DNA of 64,000 bases from an uncultured Alphaproteobacteria bacterium (GCA_944391685.1 CALXUM010000001.1:1-64000); one strand, 5' to 3'. Counted from the first letter of the stretch, positions 43,485 through 53,736 are shown. The notes: a model not told the origin generated them from the sequence alone. Numbers and translations: made by a program.

Positions 43485-43507
43485 TAATTGAAAAGTCAGG
43501 AGTGGTA

Positions 43508-43798
43508 ATGTTTAAGATAAATATTATGCCGATAATGAGATTTATTACAGCAATTGGTTGTTTTTATTTAGCTTACCTTGCACTCTATGTCGTTGGCAAA
43601 TCTAAAGCATCACTACTTCCTGCCTTAATATGTGTTTGTATGGCTTTTGTCATTGATGGGATAATCTCTCATATTCTAATCAAAAAAGGACATGAGAATT
43701 CGCCATACTTTGACCCCAAGCACCAATGGAAATATGGTGCACCCATGTATGCTGCTGTTTGTTTGATTATCATAGTGATGTACAAGTATCTGTTATAG
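43508..43798 (+). CDS. Small three-helix membrane protein of the island
   Basis: 96 residues from ATG 43508 (MFKINIMPIMRFITAIGCFY) with AGGAG five bases upstream. Three hydrophobic segments: 9-29, 38-57 (LLPALICVCMAFVIDGIISH) and 77-96 (MYAAVCLIIIVMYKYLL). No family recognised. It follows island protein 2 by 23 bases, mirroring the membrane protein after island protein 1, so a partner or immunity role is possible but unproven. Confidence 0.65.
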   Translation: MFKINIMPIMRFITAIGCFYLAYLALYVVGKSKASLLPALICVCMAFVIDGIISHILIKKGHENSPYFDPKHQWKYGAPMYAAVCLIIIVMYKYLL

Positions 43799-43819
43799 TA
43801 ACGTTATAGGAAAATATTT

Positions 43820-44097
43820 ATGCTCCAAAAAAAAGATTTAGCAAAGAAAACAACCCAATATTTGCAGAAGTCTTTTAAAGTGCTAACTTTTATTGTCGGA
43901 CTGGTTGTAATAGTTGTAATCTGTTACGCTGGGTATTTGATGATGGATGCAAAGCTTGGTGTTTAAGTGAAGGACATGGTGTTTGGGATGCAAATAAGCG
44001 TGAATGCAGACAAGATTGTCTGACCTGGCGTGAAGATATTGGTTGTGTTCCGATAACCAAAGAAAATATCATAAAAAAAGAAAAAGGGCTATTATAA
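43820..44097 (+). pseudogene. Cys-rich membrane protein gene with a frameshift
   Basis: ATG 43820 opens a 48-residue frame with one membrane helix (LTFIVGLVVIVVICYAGYL) that stops at 43966. An overlapping frame, open from 43879, ends at 44097. From about 43936 it encodes a plausible Cys-rich ending: FDDGCKAWCLSEGHGVWDAN, then KRECRQDCLTWREDIGCVP. Joining the two by a -1 shift around 43905-43935 (repeat GTTGTAATAGTTGTAAT) gives a protein of about 90 residues. Two broken frames in one small island suggest decay, or an error in the sequence. Confidence 0.5.
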
Positions 44098-44160
44098 GCC
44101 TAAACCAAAAGGTTGGGCAATAAAACCCAACCTTTGTGCAAATAAGCTATAGCTCAAAAG

Positions 44161-44592
44161 TTAAAGTCCAAATTGGGCGGCAAATTTATTTTTATCAAAA
44201 CCGTTGATGGTTTTTATTTTTTTGTTTTGCAAGATTAATGGCAACTCTGTCTTTCTAAACACGCTTTCAGGTACCGCCCCATCAACAAAAGCGGTAACAT
44301 TTCCTGATGCTTGTTCAATCATTCTTCTTGAGGCCGCTTGCCAAACCAAAACAATTTCATTATCAGCCAACGGAGGCTTAGAGCTTGAAAGCCCCATCTC
44401 CACCAATTTTGAACCGCAAGGAGTATGCTCAATCATCATTGCTCCTTTATGTTCGGCAACAAATGCAAAAGCATCGTCCCGATTCTTTTTGGTAGGCTGT
44501 CCGGTAACACTATAAAGAACCAAACAATCCTTGGGAGTAGCCACATCGTAATTTTGTGCCACTTTCATACAATTTTCAAAATTATTTTCCAT
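44161..44592 (-). CDS. Conserved hypothetical protein coupled to clpB
   Basis: 143 residues, no signal peptide or membrane helix. Its ATG shares one base with the clpB stop codon (TAATG on the minus strand), so it is translated with clpB. Visible blocks: KDCLVLYSVTGQPTKKNRDD, AFAFVAEHKGAMMIEHTPCG, VLVWQAASRRMIEQASGNVT. These look like a compact alpha/beta fold; I do not recognise the function. Coupling to a disaggregase points to stress expression. Confidence 0.75.
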   Translation of the reverse strand: MENNFENCMKVAQNYDVATPKDCLVLYSVTGQPTKKNRDDAFAFVAEHKGAMMIEHTPCGSKLVEMGLSSSKPPLADNEIVLVWQAASRRMIEQASGNVTAFVDGAVPESVFRKTELPLILQNKKIKTINGFDKNKFAAQFGL

Positions 44593-47183
44593 TACTGTTT
44601 CTTTTTACTCTTAACAATATCCAAAGCACCATTGGCAACAATAATATCAGCCGTATCATTATCACCGATTTCACCGTCCAAAATCTTCAAGGCCAATTTA
44701 TTTTCAATCTGGTTTTTAAGCAGTCTTTTTAATGGTCTTGCACCATATATCGGATCATAGCCGTTGTTAACAATCCATATAAACGCAGTATCATTAACAT
44801 GCAAATGAATATTTCTATCTGCTAACCGTTTTTCAATATTGTTAATTTGGATTTTGGCAATTTCTTTAATATTATTCTTATCCAATCTATGGAATATTGT
44901 AATTTCATCAATACGGTTAATAAACTCAGGCCTGAAAGAAGCTTTAACAATATCCATTACTTTGGCTCTGATCTTTTTCGGATCATCGGCTCCTGTAGCA
45001 TTAGCCAAAATCTCCGAACCCAAATTAGAGGTCATAATGATAATGGTATTCTTAAAATCAACCGTCCGACCTTTACCGTCTGTCAATCGGCCGTCATCCA
45101 AAACTTGTAATAAGATGTTAAATACATCTGGATGAGCTTTTTCCACCTCATCAAACAAAATTACCTGATAAGGACGACGACGAACCGCCTCGGTCAAAAA
45201 TCCTCCTTCTTCATATCCCACATATCCCGGAGGCGAACCGATTAAGCGGGCAACAGCGTGCTTTTCCATATATTCAGACATATCAACACGCAGCATTGCC
45301 GTTTCATCATTAAACAAAAATTCAGCCAGAGCTTTGCTGAGTTCGGTCTTGCCGACACCGGTAGGGCCTAAGAACAAAAAAGACCCGATAGGCTGTTTGG
45401 CATCTGAAATACCGGCTCTTGAACGTCTTACCGCATTTGATACTGCGGCAATAGCATCTTTCTGTCCGATAACTCTCTTGGCCAAAAAGTCTTCCATATG
45501 CACCAATTTTTCTCTTTCGCCTTCCAGCATTTTATCAACCGGAATACCCGTCCATTTTGATACCACATTGGCAATCGCCTCTTCGGTAACAGTTTCGGAA
45601 AAACTGTTTTTATGCTTTTCGGCATTTTCTTCAGCAGCTTTAATCTTGTTCTCCAATTCGGGAATAACACTGTATTGCAACTCGCCGGCACGTTCAAAAC
45701 GTCCTTCTCTTTTGGCAATTTCAACCTCAATTCTGGCTTTGTCTAATTGGTCTTTAAGACCTGTAAAATCAGCCAATCCTTGTTTTTCTTCTTTCCATTT
45801 TTCTTCCAAGGTTTTAGCTTTGGCTTCCAAGCCTGATATTTCATAATTTATAAGCTCCAAACGCTCTTTTGATTTTGCATCGTCTTCTTTTTTCAGAGCC
45901 TCACGCTCAATTTTCAACTGCATAATTCTGCGATCAAGCTCATCAAGTTCTTCCGGTTTGGAGTCAATTGCCATACGCAAAGAACTGGCTGCCTCATCCA
46001 TAAGGTCAATAGCTTTATCCGGCAAGAAACGATCACTTATATAACGATTAGATAAAGTTGCCGCAGCGATCAATGCAGAATCTGAGATTTTAACACCATG
46101 ATGCAGCTCAAATTTTTCTTTAATACCACGCAAAATTGAAATTGTTTCTTCAACGGTAGGCTCACCTACATACACGGCTTGAAAACGTCTTGCCAGGGCA
46201 GCATCTTTTTCTACATATTTTTTATATTCGTTTAATGTTGTCGCTCCCAAGCAATGAAGCTCGCCACGTGCCAAAGCAGGTTTCAAAAGGTTAGATGCAT
46301 CCATAGAACCTTCGCTTGCTCCGGCCCCAACCAAAGTGTGCATCTCATCAATAAACAAAATAATGTTGCCGTCAGATGCTTCAACATCTTTCAAAACAGC
46401 TTTTAACCTTTCTTCAAACTCACCGCGGAATTTTGCTCCGGCAATTAATGCTCCCAAGTCCAGAGCCAAAAGTCTTTTATTGTGCAAACTCTCCGGTACA
46501 TCATTATTAACAATACGAATTGCCAAACCTTCAACAATAGCAGTTTTACCAACACCGGGTTCACCGATTAAAACCGGATTGTTTTTGGTACGACGAGATA
46601 GAACTTGTATTGTTCTTCTTATTTCATGTTCACGCCCGATAACCGGATCAAGCTTTCCTTCTTTGGCTTTTTGAGTAATATCAATAGTAAACTTTTTCAA
46701 TGCCTCAAAATTATCTTCTGAAGTTTCGGAATCAGCAACTCTTCCTTTCCTATATTCATTAATCACATCATTAAGCTTAACAGCATTTACACCGGATGAT
46801 TTTAAAACATCATAAGCATTTGTGCCGGCAGTCATGGCCAAAGCTTGTAATAAGCGTTCAATAGTAACAAATTTATCACCTGATTTATCAGCTAATTTTT
46901 CAGCCTCCATCATCACGGATGTAAATTCCTGACTCATCAAGGCCTGAACAGAAGCCCCGTCAACTTTAGGCAGTTTGGCAAAAGCAGTTTCCATTCTGTC
47001 ACGAAGTTGAGTAATGCTTCCTCCAGATTTTAGAATCAAATCCAAAATCAGGTCATTTTTACCATCCAATAAAACCTTTAACAAATGTAAAGGAGTAATA
47101 TATTGATTCTTGTTAGATGCCGCTAGATTTATAACATCTTGAATAATTTCTTTTGATCTTGCTGTTAGTTTTTCAAAATCCAT
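44592..47183 (-). CDS. clpB: ATP-dependent disaggregase ClpB
   Basis: Hsp100 that rescues aggregated proteins with DnaK. ATG 47183 ([20 protein letters not shown]) follows GAGGTGG; an upstream in-frame GTG is less likely. 863 residues, normal. N-domain 1-150, first AAA+ with [15 protein letters not shown], a coiled M-domain about 410-530, second AAA+ with [14 protein letters not shown] and sensor region [17 protein letters not shown]. First in a heat-shock-type context with rpoH nearby. Confidence 0.98.
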   Translation of the reverse strand: MDFEKLTARSKEIIQDVINLAASNKNQYITPLHLLKVLLDGKNDLILDLILKSGGSITQLRDRMETAFAKLPKVDGASVQALMSQEFTSVMMEAEKLADKSGDKFVTIERLLQALAMTAGTNAYDVLKSSGVNAVKLNDVINEYRKGRVADSETSEDNFEALKKFTIDITQKAKEGKLDPVIGREHEIRRTIQVLSRRTKNNPVLIGEPGVGKTAIVEGLAIRIVNNDVPESLHNKRLLALDLGALIAGAKFRGEFEERLKAVLKDVEASDGNIILFIDEMHTLVGAGASEGSMDASNLLKPALARGELHCLGATTLNEYKKYVEKDAALARRFQAVYVGEPTVEETISILRGIKEKFELHHGVKISDSALIAAATLSNRYISDRFLPDKAIDLMDEAASSLRMAIDSKPEELDELDRRIMQLKIEREALKKEDDAKSKERLELINYEISGLEAKAKTLEEKWKEEKQGLADFTGLKDQLDKARIEVEIAKREGRFERAGELQYSVIPELENKIKAAEENAEKHKNSFSETVTEEAIANVVSKWTGIPVDKMLEGEREKLVHMEDFLAKRVIGQKDAIAAVSNAVRRSRAGISDAKQPIGSFLFLGPTGVGKTELSKALAEFLFNDETAMLRVDMSEYMEKHAVARLIGSPPGYVGYEEGGFLTEAVRRRPYQVILFDEVEKAHPDVFNILLQVLDDGRLTDGKGRTVDFKNTIIIMTSNLGSEILANATGADDPKKIRAKVMDIVKASFRPEFINRIDEITIFHRLDKNNIKEIAKIQINNIEKRLADRNIHLHVNDTAFIWIVNNGYDPIYGARPLKRLLKNQIENKLALKILDGEIGDNDTADIIVANGALDIVKSKKKQ

Positions 47184-47212
47184 AATCACCACCTCTTTAA
47201 CTTTTCCTTATA

Positions 47213-47245
47213 TAAATATAGGAAGAATAGAGGTAAAAAATCAAG
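47213..47245 (-). promoter_or_regulatory. Possible heat-shock (sigma-32) promoter of clpB
   Basis: On the minus strand CTTG (47245-47242) and CCTATATTTA (47222-47213) match the alphaproteobacterial heat-shock pattern CTTG...CYTATNTNNG, except for the last base and a spacing of 19 where 17-18 is usual. It is 30 bases upstream of the clpB ATG. Confidence 0.4.
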
Positions 47246-47256
47246 AGCAAGTGCAA

Positions 47257-48405
47257 TTATTTTTTATAAAGATTAATAACCGTTATTTCAGAGGGGGCAA
47301 AAAGCCGCATGCTTGGACCCCAAGTCCCTGCACCGTTTGACACATGCAAATCAATACCATTTACTTTATAATCACCGGAAAGGTATTTATTAGCTTTCTT
47401 TACAATATAATGAAAAGGAAATATCTGTCCGCCGTGAGTATGCCCCGACAGCATCAGCTGATAATTAAAATTACTTATGCTGTCAACAATTTGAGGATTA
47501 TGTGACAGCAGAATTCTAAAATCATCACGATTACTTCCTTCCAAGGCTTTAGGGATATTTATATTGAAAGTGGGGTGAGAATAGGCAGTGTGCATATCAG
47601 GAATACCAGAAATGAAAACATTACTGTTGCCTATAAACATTCCCTTATTAAATAAGATGTAGAAACCTAGTTGCTTAAATTTATAACTCCATGAGTTCAT
47701 ATTATTATAAAATTCATGATTACCCATTGAAGAATAAATCCCGTATGGAGCAGATAAAGAACCTAAAATAGAAAGTTGTGCTTCTATTTTATTAATATTA
47801 TCATCAATAATATCTCCGGTCATAACAATTGCATCAGGGTTAAGATTATTAATTTTTTCTACAACTTTCTGGATTCTTGATACCGGAGTAGCTCTGGTAA
47901 TGTGCAAATCACTCAGTTGTACTAGACGCATATCCTGCTTTAAAACCGGAGAATAAATGTTAACTTCCTTAACGCTTGGAATTTTAGCCCCCTCATATAA
48001 AGCATAAGAGCTTAAAATCACTGCCAAAAAAACAACAATCATATTGGCATAACCTAATACGCTTATATTTTTAGGATTAAGCCACCAATCATCTCTCCCC
48101 AAAATTTTTGCCATACCATATATTGCATACCATATAACATCTCGCAAAATAATCATTGAAAACAAGATGAACACAAAGCCAAATAATGTATATGCGGTAA
48201 AAGAAAGATAATCAAAAAGTTTACCCTCAATAACTCCGTTTTTGGATAACAAATGAATAAAAGGAAAAGAAAACCAACCACATACTATAATTAAAGCAAT
48301 TATCAATTTATATATGAAGTGAAAATCACAATATCCGATTAAAGTTTTAATCGTAATAGCAGAACATGCCATAGCAATAATAAAAAAGCCAACAAAAAAG
48401 AACAA
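47257..48405 (-). CDS. Membrane-bound metallophosphoesterase (YkuE/LpxG-like)
   Basis: 382 residues. Four membrane helices in the first 145. The calcineurin-like domain follows with all metal motifs: LVQLSDLHITRATP, IVMTGDIIDDN, SSMGNHEFYNN, ILLSHNPQI, MLSGHTHGGQIFPFHY. Relatives include lipid-directed phosphatases such as the UDP-diacylglucosamine hydrolase LpxG and the YkuE family. The substrate cannot be told; a membrane lipid or nucleotide-sugar is likely. Confidence 0.88.
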   Translation of the reverse strand: MFFFVGFFIIAMACSAITIKTLIGYCDFHFIYKLIIALIIVCGWFSFPFIHLLSKNGVIEGKLFDYLSFTAYTLFGFVFILFSMIILRDVIWYAIYGMAKILGRDDWWLNPKNISVLGYANMIVVFLAVILSSYALYEGAKIPSVKEVNIYSPVLKQDMRLVQLSDLHITRATPVSRIQKVVEKINNLNPDAIVMTGDIIDDNINKIEAQLSILGSLSAPYGIYSSMGNHEFYNNMNSWSYKFKQLGFYILFNKGMFIGNSNVFISGIPDMHTAYSHPTFNINIPKALEGSNRDDFRILLSHNPQIVDSISNFNYQLMLSGHTHGGQIFPFHYIVKKANKYLSGDYKVNGIDLHVSNGAGTWGPSMRLFAPSEITVINLYKK

Positions 48406-48424
48406 AATCTTTATCCTTTACATA

Positions 48425-48910
48425 TTACATTGCAGCAACATCCTCAGCTGCTTTTGTTGAACGACGACCGCGTGGACGAGTTGTTTTTGCTGTTACCGAA
48501 GTATCTGCCTGAGAATTATCCTTAATCTCAATTACTTTAAATTCCCGTTTTGGTGCAGATTCAACATTTTGATTATTATCAGAAGCATTTTCTTCCTGAA
48601 CGGAATCTACTTCCTCGTTTTGGTTTTGTTGAGGTTCTGTATCCTTAACTTCTATAGCACGCTGCTGATTTTTTCTCTCGTTAATTTCGGTAACAATTTT
48701 ACGATAATGTTCGGCATATTGACGAAAATTTTCTGCCTCCACATAATCTGCATTACCTTGTGCTTCCTTAGCTAATTCATTATATTTTTTTATCAGATCA
48801 AGGGCCGTGCCGCTGATTTTTCCGGCACAACTTATGCTGTCAAAACGATAGTTAAGAGAATATATTTGATTATTATAATTATTACGATGTTTATTGTTAT
48901 TTTTTTTCAT
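48425..48910 (-). CDS. DUF4167 protein
   Basis: 161 residues. The N-terminus is Asn/Lys/Arg-rich (MKKNNNKHRNNYNNQIYSLN), followed by the conserved helical block SAGKISGTALDLIKKYNELA-like (here CAGKISGTALDLIKKYNELA), then DYVEAENFRQYAEHYRKI. This is the DUF4167 domain, restricted to alphaproteobacteria and found between prmC and clpB. The tail is acidic with a basic RPRGRR end. Probably RNA- or ribosome-associated; function not established. Confidence 0.9.
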   Translation of the reverse strand: MKKNNNKHRNNYNNQIYSLNYRFDSISCAGKISGTALDLIKKYNELAKEAQGNADYVEAENFRQYAEHYRKIVTEINERKNQQRAIEVKDTEPQQNQNEEVDSVQEENASDNNQNVESAPKREFKVIEIKDNSQADTSVTAKTTRPRGRRSTKAAEDVAAM

Positions 48911-49060
48911 AAATTCATTACCATAAATTCTGGCTCCAAAAAATTGGAGCTTGTTGATTAAAAACTAAATAAATTTTGTTTTGTGAGATAAAATGCGTTA
49001 AACAAAAAATAAACACGCCAAAAACAAACTCATATTACATAATAATAAAAAAAATGCAAA

Positions 49061-49912
49061 TTATTTTTTTAATATTATACATCTTTCTATTTTATTTAAA
49101 TCAGGCAAAATTTGCTGCAAAACAAAACCGTGTTTTTCGAAAATATGGCAGATATCATTAGCTTGTCCTTCTCCGCACTCTAACATAACCACACCACCAC
49201 CATTTAATAACATGGGGATTATTTCTGCTAATCTGCGATAACAATCTAAACCGTCTTTCCCGCCATCTAGAGCAATTTTAGGATCAAAATTTTTTACTTC
49301 TTTATCCAAAGTTTTTATTTCTTGGCTCGGTATATATGGAGGATTAGATAGAATTATATCAAATTTTTTGCCTATACGATTTATGATACTATCATCATTC
49401 CAATCAATGTTTATAAGCTCAAGACGTGAAGATACTTTCAAATTATCGGCATTTTTTTTGGCTATGGCAATTGCCTTTTCGGAAATATCAACACCAACCC
49501 CTTTTATATCTTTTATTTCGGCTAAAAGTGACAATAAAATACACCCCGAACCGATACCTAACTCAAGCACGTTTTTATAATTGTTTTTTTTACAATAATC
49601 AATTGCCGCTTCAAGCAAAATTTCAGTGTCAGGTCTTGGCGATAAAACATCTTCATTAACCATAAAATCATATTTATAAAAACCTCTGCGACCGATTATC
49701 TTGTCAACCGGCATATGAAGACACCGTTTTTGAATTGCCTCATCAAAAATTTTTTGTTGTGTTTCAGATAATTTAGTACCATTGAAGTCAAACAAACTTT
49801 TTCCGATAGCAAACTCTAACAACAAACGTATTTCAAAACGAGTTGCTTCAATCTCGTTTTGCTTTAATTTATTTGTTGTTTCATTTATAAGATTTTCAAG
49901 GAAAAGATTCAT
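49061..49912 (-). CDS. prmC: Release factor glutamine methyltransferase
   Basis: Methylates the GGQ glutamine of RF1/RF2. 283 residues. SAM motif VLELGIGSGCILLSLLAEI and the catalytic NPPY in ILSNPPYIPSQEI are intact; VLSPRPDTEILLEAAIDY is typical. The prfA gene that usually precedes it is not here. Followed by DUF4167 and clpB after a gap of 150 bases that is AT-rich and empty. Confidence 0.97.
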   Translation of the reverse strand: MNLFLENLINETTNKLKQNEIEATRFEIRLLLEFAIGKSLFDFNGTKLSETQQKIFDEAIQKRCLHMPVDKIIGRRGFYKYDFMVNEDVLSPRPDTEILLEAAIDYCKKNNYKNVLELGIGSGCILLSLLAEIKDIKGVGVDISEKAIAIAKKNADNLKVSSRLELINIDWNDDSIINRIGKKFDIILSNPPYIPSQEIKTLDKEVKNFDPKIALDGGKDGLDCYRRLAEIIPMLLNGGGVVMLECGEGQANDICHIFEKHGFVLQQILPDLNKIERCIILKK

Positions 49913-49918
49913 AAAAAA

Positions 49919-50101
49919 TTATTCGTGTGTTTTTTGTGTAGAATTTACTAAAGGAGATGTTTCGGTATTTTCTTTTAATGATCTGATTTTGGCAATTCTT
50001 TCATCCATACGTTTAATAAAAGCTTCAACACTCCACAAAGATCCGTTTTCTTTAAATAAAGAAAAATCGTGCTCAAAATATTTTATCGTTGTGGATGTCA
50101 T
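49919..50101 (-). CDS. Small protein upstream of prmC
   Basis: 60 residues (MTSTTIKYFEHDFSLFKENG), with a very strong site AAGGAGATGAAATT before the ATG and only six bases to prmC. Charged and helical in the second half (VEAFIKRMDERIAKIRSLKE). No family recognised. The ribosome site and operon position make it a real gene. Confidence 0.7.
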   Translation of the reverse strand: MTSTTIKYFEHDFSLFKENGSLWSVEAFIKRMDERIAKIRSLKENTETSPLVNSTQKTHE

Positions 50102-50128
50102 AATTTCATCTCCTTAAAAGGTATTATA

Positions 50129-51028
50129 CTACTTTTGTGCTTTAATGGCAACCAAAACCAAGCTTTGCAGCTTTTCAAAAGCTTTTTTCTCAATTTGGCG
50201 TACTCTCTCTCGGCTGATATTAAATTTAGAGCTGATATCTGCTAAAGTATCCGGAGTATCGGTAAGCATTCTGTGCTTGATGATATATTGCTCTCTTTCA
50301 TCAAGCTTTAATAAACAGGTAGCCAAAATTTCTGATTTTGCATGAGCTTCTTGTCGTCTGGCTAAATTTTCTTCAATATTTTGCGTTTTATCAACTAAGA
50401 GGTCGATTCTCTCATCTTCATCTTCATCTGAAACAGCAACATTTAGCGAGGCGTCTCCGCCACATAGACGACGGTTCATCTCTTTAACATCTTTTTCTTC
50501 AACCATTAATTCTGATGCAATATTTTTGACTACATCCGGAGCAAGCTCTTTATTCTCAAGAATACCCAAACGAGCTTTAATTCTCTGTAAATTATAAAAA
50601 AGCTTTTTTTGAGCAGCCCTGGTACCGATTTTAACCAAAGACCAAGAACGTAAAATATAGTCGTTAATAGCTGCTTTAATCCACCAAATGGCATAAGTTG
50701 CCAATCTTACACCTTTATTCAAATCAAACTTTTTAACCGCCTGCATCAAACCTATATTTGCTTCGGAAATAATATCAAGCAAAGGCAATCCGTAACTACG
50801 ATAACTAAAAGCTATTTTAGCTGCCAAACGCAAATGAGATGTAATCAAAATTTGAGCGGCCTGAAGATTACCGTTCTTTTGTAAGTCAGTTACCAATTCT
50901 TTTTCTTGTTCTTCGCTTAAGACTGGAAATTTCTTTATTCGTTCAAGATATGATACCAGACTTTTTTCATCAATTACTGCAGGTAAGTTAGATGTTGTCT
51001 TCAATATCAGTTCTGAACCAGTGCTCAT
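50129..51028 (-). CDS. rpoH: Heat-shock sigma factor RpoH (sigma-32)
   Basis: 299 residues. Region 2 is VTDLQKNGNLQAAQILITSH, ISEANIGLMQAVKKFDLNKG, VRLATYAIWWIKAAINDYIL. The RpoH box, unique to sigma-32, is seen as AAQKKLFYNLQRIKARLG. Region 4.2 is DTPDTLADISSKFNISRERV, then RQIEKKAFEKLQ. It would control clpB, five genes away; the mRNA start may carry temperature-sensing structure, which I did not fold. Confidence 0.97.
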   Translation of the reverse strand: MSTGSELILKTTSNLPAVIDEKSLVSYLERIKKFPVLSEEQEKELVTDLQKNGNLQAAQILITSHLRLAAKIAFSYRSYGLPLLDIISEANIGLMQAVKKFDLNKGVRLATYAIWWIKAAINDYILRSWSLVKIGTRAAQKKLFYNLQRIKARLGILENKELAPDVVKNIASELMVEEKDVKEMNRRLCGGDASLNVAVSDEDEDERIDLLVDKTQNIEENLARRQEAHAKSEILATCLLKLDEREQYIIKHRMLTDTPDTLADISSKFNISRERVRQIEKKAFEKLQSLVLVAIKAQK

Positions 51029-51123
51029 ATTAAAATCACCTCTTTAATATAAAATATACCATTTTGGCAAAGAAAAATAATATCTCTTTTTCTCTCTTTT
51101 TGCAACTATTTTTCTAAATTATT

Positions 51124-51675
51124 TTATTTATATATAAAATAAGGGTTAGCTTCGGGCGTATCAAGAGGATAATTAAGAATATCAACTTTTATTCCGTCAG
51201 ATACTCTGTGTAAAAGAAGATAAACTCTGTTCTTCAAAATAGGGTTATCGCTTGCACATAATTTTAAATCTTCATCACTCAAATGTTCATTCATTTTAAT
51301 GGAAATCATTTTTTGTGCCACCAAATAATTATCTTTGGGACGAAAAGAGTTTAAAGAAATCTCCTGAAAATTATTGATGTTTTTAAGTGCCAAACGTACT
51401 TTACGCTGATGATAAATACTTCCCGTATCTATATTGTCTTTTTGGTTTTGACGTAAAATTTCTTGTGCTTGTTTTACTAACTCAGGATTGTTGCACGCAG
51501 GAAAATTTTTTATAACATCTTGGTTGTGAACAACATCTGGAGCTTTAATAATTCGTAATGTTTGTTCCGGAACATCAAAAGCATTTAAAATTGAGTTTTC
51601 ATCGACAGTATCTTGTGCTTTTGTCGGAAAAGCTGCCAAAAGATAAAATCCTAAAAGCACAAGATGCAGTTTCAT
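51124..51675 (-). CDS. Exported protein of unknown function
   Basis: 183 residues. Signal peptide 1-20 (MKLHLVLLGFYLLAAFPTKA), cut before QDTV. The mature part is helical with two Cys (FPACNNPELV and LKLCASDNP) that could form a disulphide, and a C-terminal beta stretch RVYLLLHRVSDGIKVDILNY. No family recognised. It follows asnS by nine bases and is probably cotranscribed. Confidence 0.75.
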   Translation of the reverse strand: MKLHLVLLGFYLLAAFPTKAQDTVDENSILNAFDVPEQTLRIIKAPDVVHNQDVIKNFPACNNPELVKQAQEILRQNQKDNIDTGSIYHQRKVRLALKNINNFQEISLNSFRPKDNYLVAQKMISIKMNEHLSDEDLKLCASDNPILKNRVYLLLHRVSDGIKVDILNYPLDTPEANPYFIYK

Positions 51676-51684
51676 TTTAATCTC

Positions 51685-53073
51685 CTAAAAGTTAATGGAA
51701 TTTGGTGTACGCGGGAAAGGTATTACATCACGAATATTGCCGATTCCTGTAATTAACATCATCATCCTTTCAAACCCTAGTCCAAACCCGGAATGGGGTA
51801 CGGTTCCAAAACGTCTTGAGTCCAAATACCATTGATAATCATCTTCATGCATGCCCATTTCATGAATGCGTTTTACCAAAACGTCATACCGCTCTTCACG
51901 CTGTGAGCCTCCAATCAACTCGCCTATTCCAGGAACCAAAACATCCATTGCGGCAACGGTTCTTCCGTCATCATTTAATCTCATATAAAAGGCTTTAATT
52001 TCTTTAGGATAATCGCGAACAATTACCGGACGCTTGAAATGAGTTTCTGCTAAATAACGTTCGTGTTCGGTTTGCATATCGATTCCAAATTCCGGAACAT
52101 ATTCAAATTTATGTCCGGATTTTTTCATAATATCAATTGCTTCGGTATAAGTGATGCGAGCAAAACCGTTTTCTATAATATTATTTAGCTTGTTTAATAA
52201 TCCAGGCTCAACGAATTTATCAAAAAGTTCCAAATCTTCGGCACAGTTTTCCATCACATGCTTAACACAGAATTTGACCATGTCTTCTGCCAAGTCCATA
52301 TCATCATTAATATCGGCAAAAGCCATTTCCGGTTCAATCATCCAAAATTCAGCAGCATGGCGAGTGGTGTTAGAGTTTTCGGCACGAAAGGTCGGTCCGA
52401 AAGTATAAATATCACCAAGCCCCATGGCATACATCTCACCGTTAAGCTGTCCGGAAACGGTTAGATGAGCCTCCTTACCAAAAAAATCTTTGCTGTAATC
52501 AACTTTTCCGTCAGCGGTTCTTGGCGGGTTATTAATATCAAGAGTGGTTACTTGAAACATCTCTCCGGCACCTTCACAGTCAGAACCCGTAATAATCGGG
52601 GTGTGAACATAACGAAATCCTCGTTCGTTAAAGAATTTATGAATAGCAAAAGACAATTCCGATCTTACACGAAAAGCTGCTCCATATTTATTTGTTCTTG
52701 GACGTAAATGAGCAATTGAACGTAAATACTCATCGGTATGCTTTTTCTTTTGTAAAGGATAATCATCGGGAGCCAAACCATAGACAGTAATTTCATTTGC
52801 CACAATTTCAAATTTTTGGCTTCCTCCCTGAGATGGAACCAAAGCTCCTTTGACAGCTAAAGATGATCCGGTAGTTATCTTTTTTATGTCTTCATAATTA
52901 TTAAGATTGTTATTGGCAATAATCTGAATATTTTTCAGACAAGATCCATCATTAAGCTCAATAAATGAAAAATCTTTTGCATCACGACGAGTTCTAACCC
53001 AGCCTTTAACCAACACCTCTTCTTTAGCTTTATCCGCAGCCAAGAGGTCAACAATCTTAATTCTTTTCAACAT
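51685..53073 (-). CDS. asnS: Asparaginyl-tRNA synthetase
   Basis: 462 residues, class IIb. N-terminal OB anticodon domain ([20 protein letters not shown]). Motif 2 is in [20 protein letters not shown] and motif 3 in [20 protein letters not shown]. The [12 protein letters not shown] context and the C-terminal [14 protein letters not shown] are AsnRS rather than AspRS. Direct charging of tRNA-Asn is therefore expected. Confidence 0.97.
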   Translation of the reverse strand: MLKRIKIVDLLAADKAKEEVLVKGWVRTRRDAKDFSFIELNDGSCLKNIQIIANNNLNNYEDIKKITTGSSLAVKGALVPSQGGSQKFEIVANEITVYGLAPDDYPLQKKKHTDEYLRSIAHLRPRTNKYGAAFRVRSELSFAIHKFFNERGFRYVHTPIITGSDCEGAGEMFQVTTLDINNPPRTADGKVDYSKDFFGKEAHLTVSGQLNGEMYAMGLGDIYTFGPTFRAENSNTTRHAAEFWMIEPEMAFADINDDMDLAEDMVKFCVKHVMENCAEDLELFDKFVEPGLLNKLNNIIENGFARITYTEAIDIMKKSGHKFEYVPEFGIDMQTEHERYLAETHFKRPVIVRDYPKEIKAFYMRLNDDGRTVAAMDVLVPGIGELIGGSQREERYDVLVKRIHEMGMHEDDYQWYLDSRRFGTVPHSGFGLGFERMMMLITGIGNIRDVIPFPRTPNSINF

Positions 53074-53221
53074 TTTTATATCCTTAAAACATTTTTATTT
53101 TTTAGATTAAAGTCATAAACGATTGCTAACTATATTACAACTTTATTAAGATGTCCAGCATTGACAATTAATATTATACATATTAAATTTTAAACAATAT
53201 TTATCTAGCGGAGAATGTGTT

Positions 53222-53683
53222 ATGAAAAAATATCTTATGCTTTTAGCTATTCCTTTAATGTTTGGCGTTTGTGGCTGTACATCAAACATTGGAGCCAATG
53301 AGTATTCCGTTTCCGGCACCGGAGAAGTTAACCGTGCACTAAAAGGAACAGTGTTGAGTGTGCGTCAGGTAAGTGTGGAATCTGATAACGGAGCCGGAAC
53401 CTTAATTGGGGCTGCCGCCGGTGGTGTTGCCGGTTCTGCAATCGGCGGAGATGATACTGCTCACATTTTAGGAGCTATCGGCGGAGCCGTATTAGGCGGT
53501 GTAGCAGGAGATGCCGCTCAAGGTGCTCTATCTAAACAAAGCGGATATGAATATGTTATTCAGCTTGATAACGGTAATTTGGTAACCGTAACTCAAGGTA
53601 CCGATATTTTACTGACACCCGGGCAAAAATGCTTGGTTCTTTATGGTAAACAAGCCAGAGTTATTCCATATAATGGAATTTAA
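53222..53683 (+). CDS. Glycine-zipper outer-membrane lipoprotein (17-kDa antigen/SlyB type)
   Basis: 153 residues. Lipoprotein-like signal (MLLAIPLMFGVCGCTSN). A glycine zipper spans about 58-102 (GAAAGGVAGSAIGGDD, then AIGGAVLGGVAGDAAQG), followed by a beta-rich end (YEYVIQLDNGNLVTVTQGTD). Matches the Rickettsia 17-kDa antigen and SlyB pattern, an envelope stress or structural lipoprotein. Plus-strand gene amid minus-strand neighbours, with AGCGGAG upstream. Confidence 0.88.
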   Translation: MKKYLMLLAIPLMFGVCGCTSNIGANEYSVSGTGEVNRALKGTVLSVRQVSVESDNGAGTLIGAAAGGVAGSAIGGDDTAHILGAIGGAVLGGVAGDAAQGALSKQSGYEYVIQLDNGNLVTVTQGTDILLTPGQKCLVLYGKQARVIPYNGI

Positions 53684-53701
53684 AATATAAAAATTTAATA
53701 C

Positions 53702-53736
53702 AAAAAATGGGGCCGTTAAATCAGCCCCATTTTTTG
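53702..53736. terminator. Bidirectional terminator
   Basis: AAAAATGGGGC pairs with GCCCCATTTTT. It serves the lipoprotein gene and, on the other strand, overlaps the last codons of the response regulator. Confidence 0.85.
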
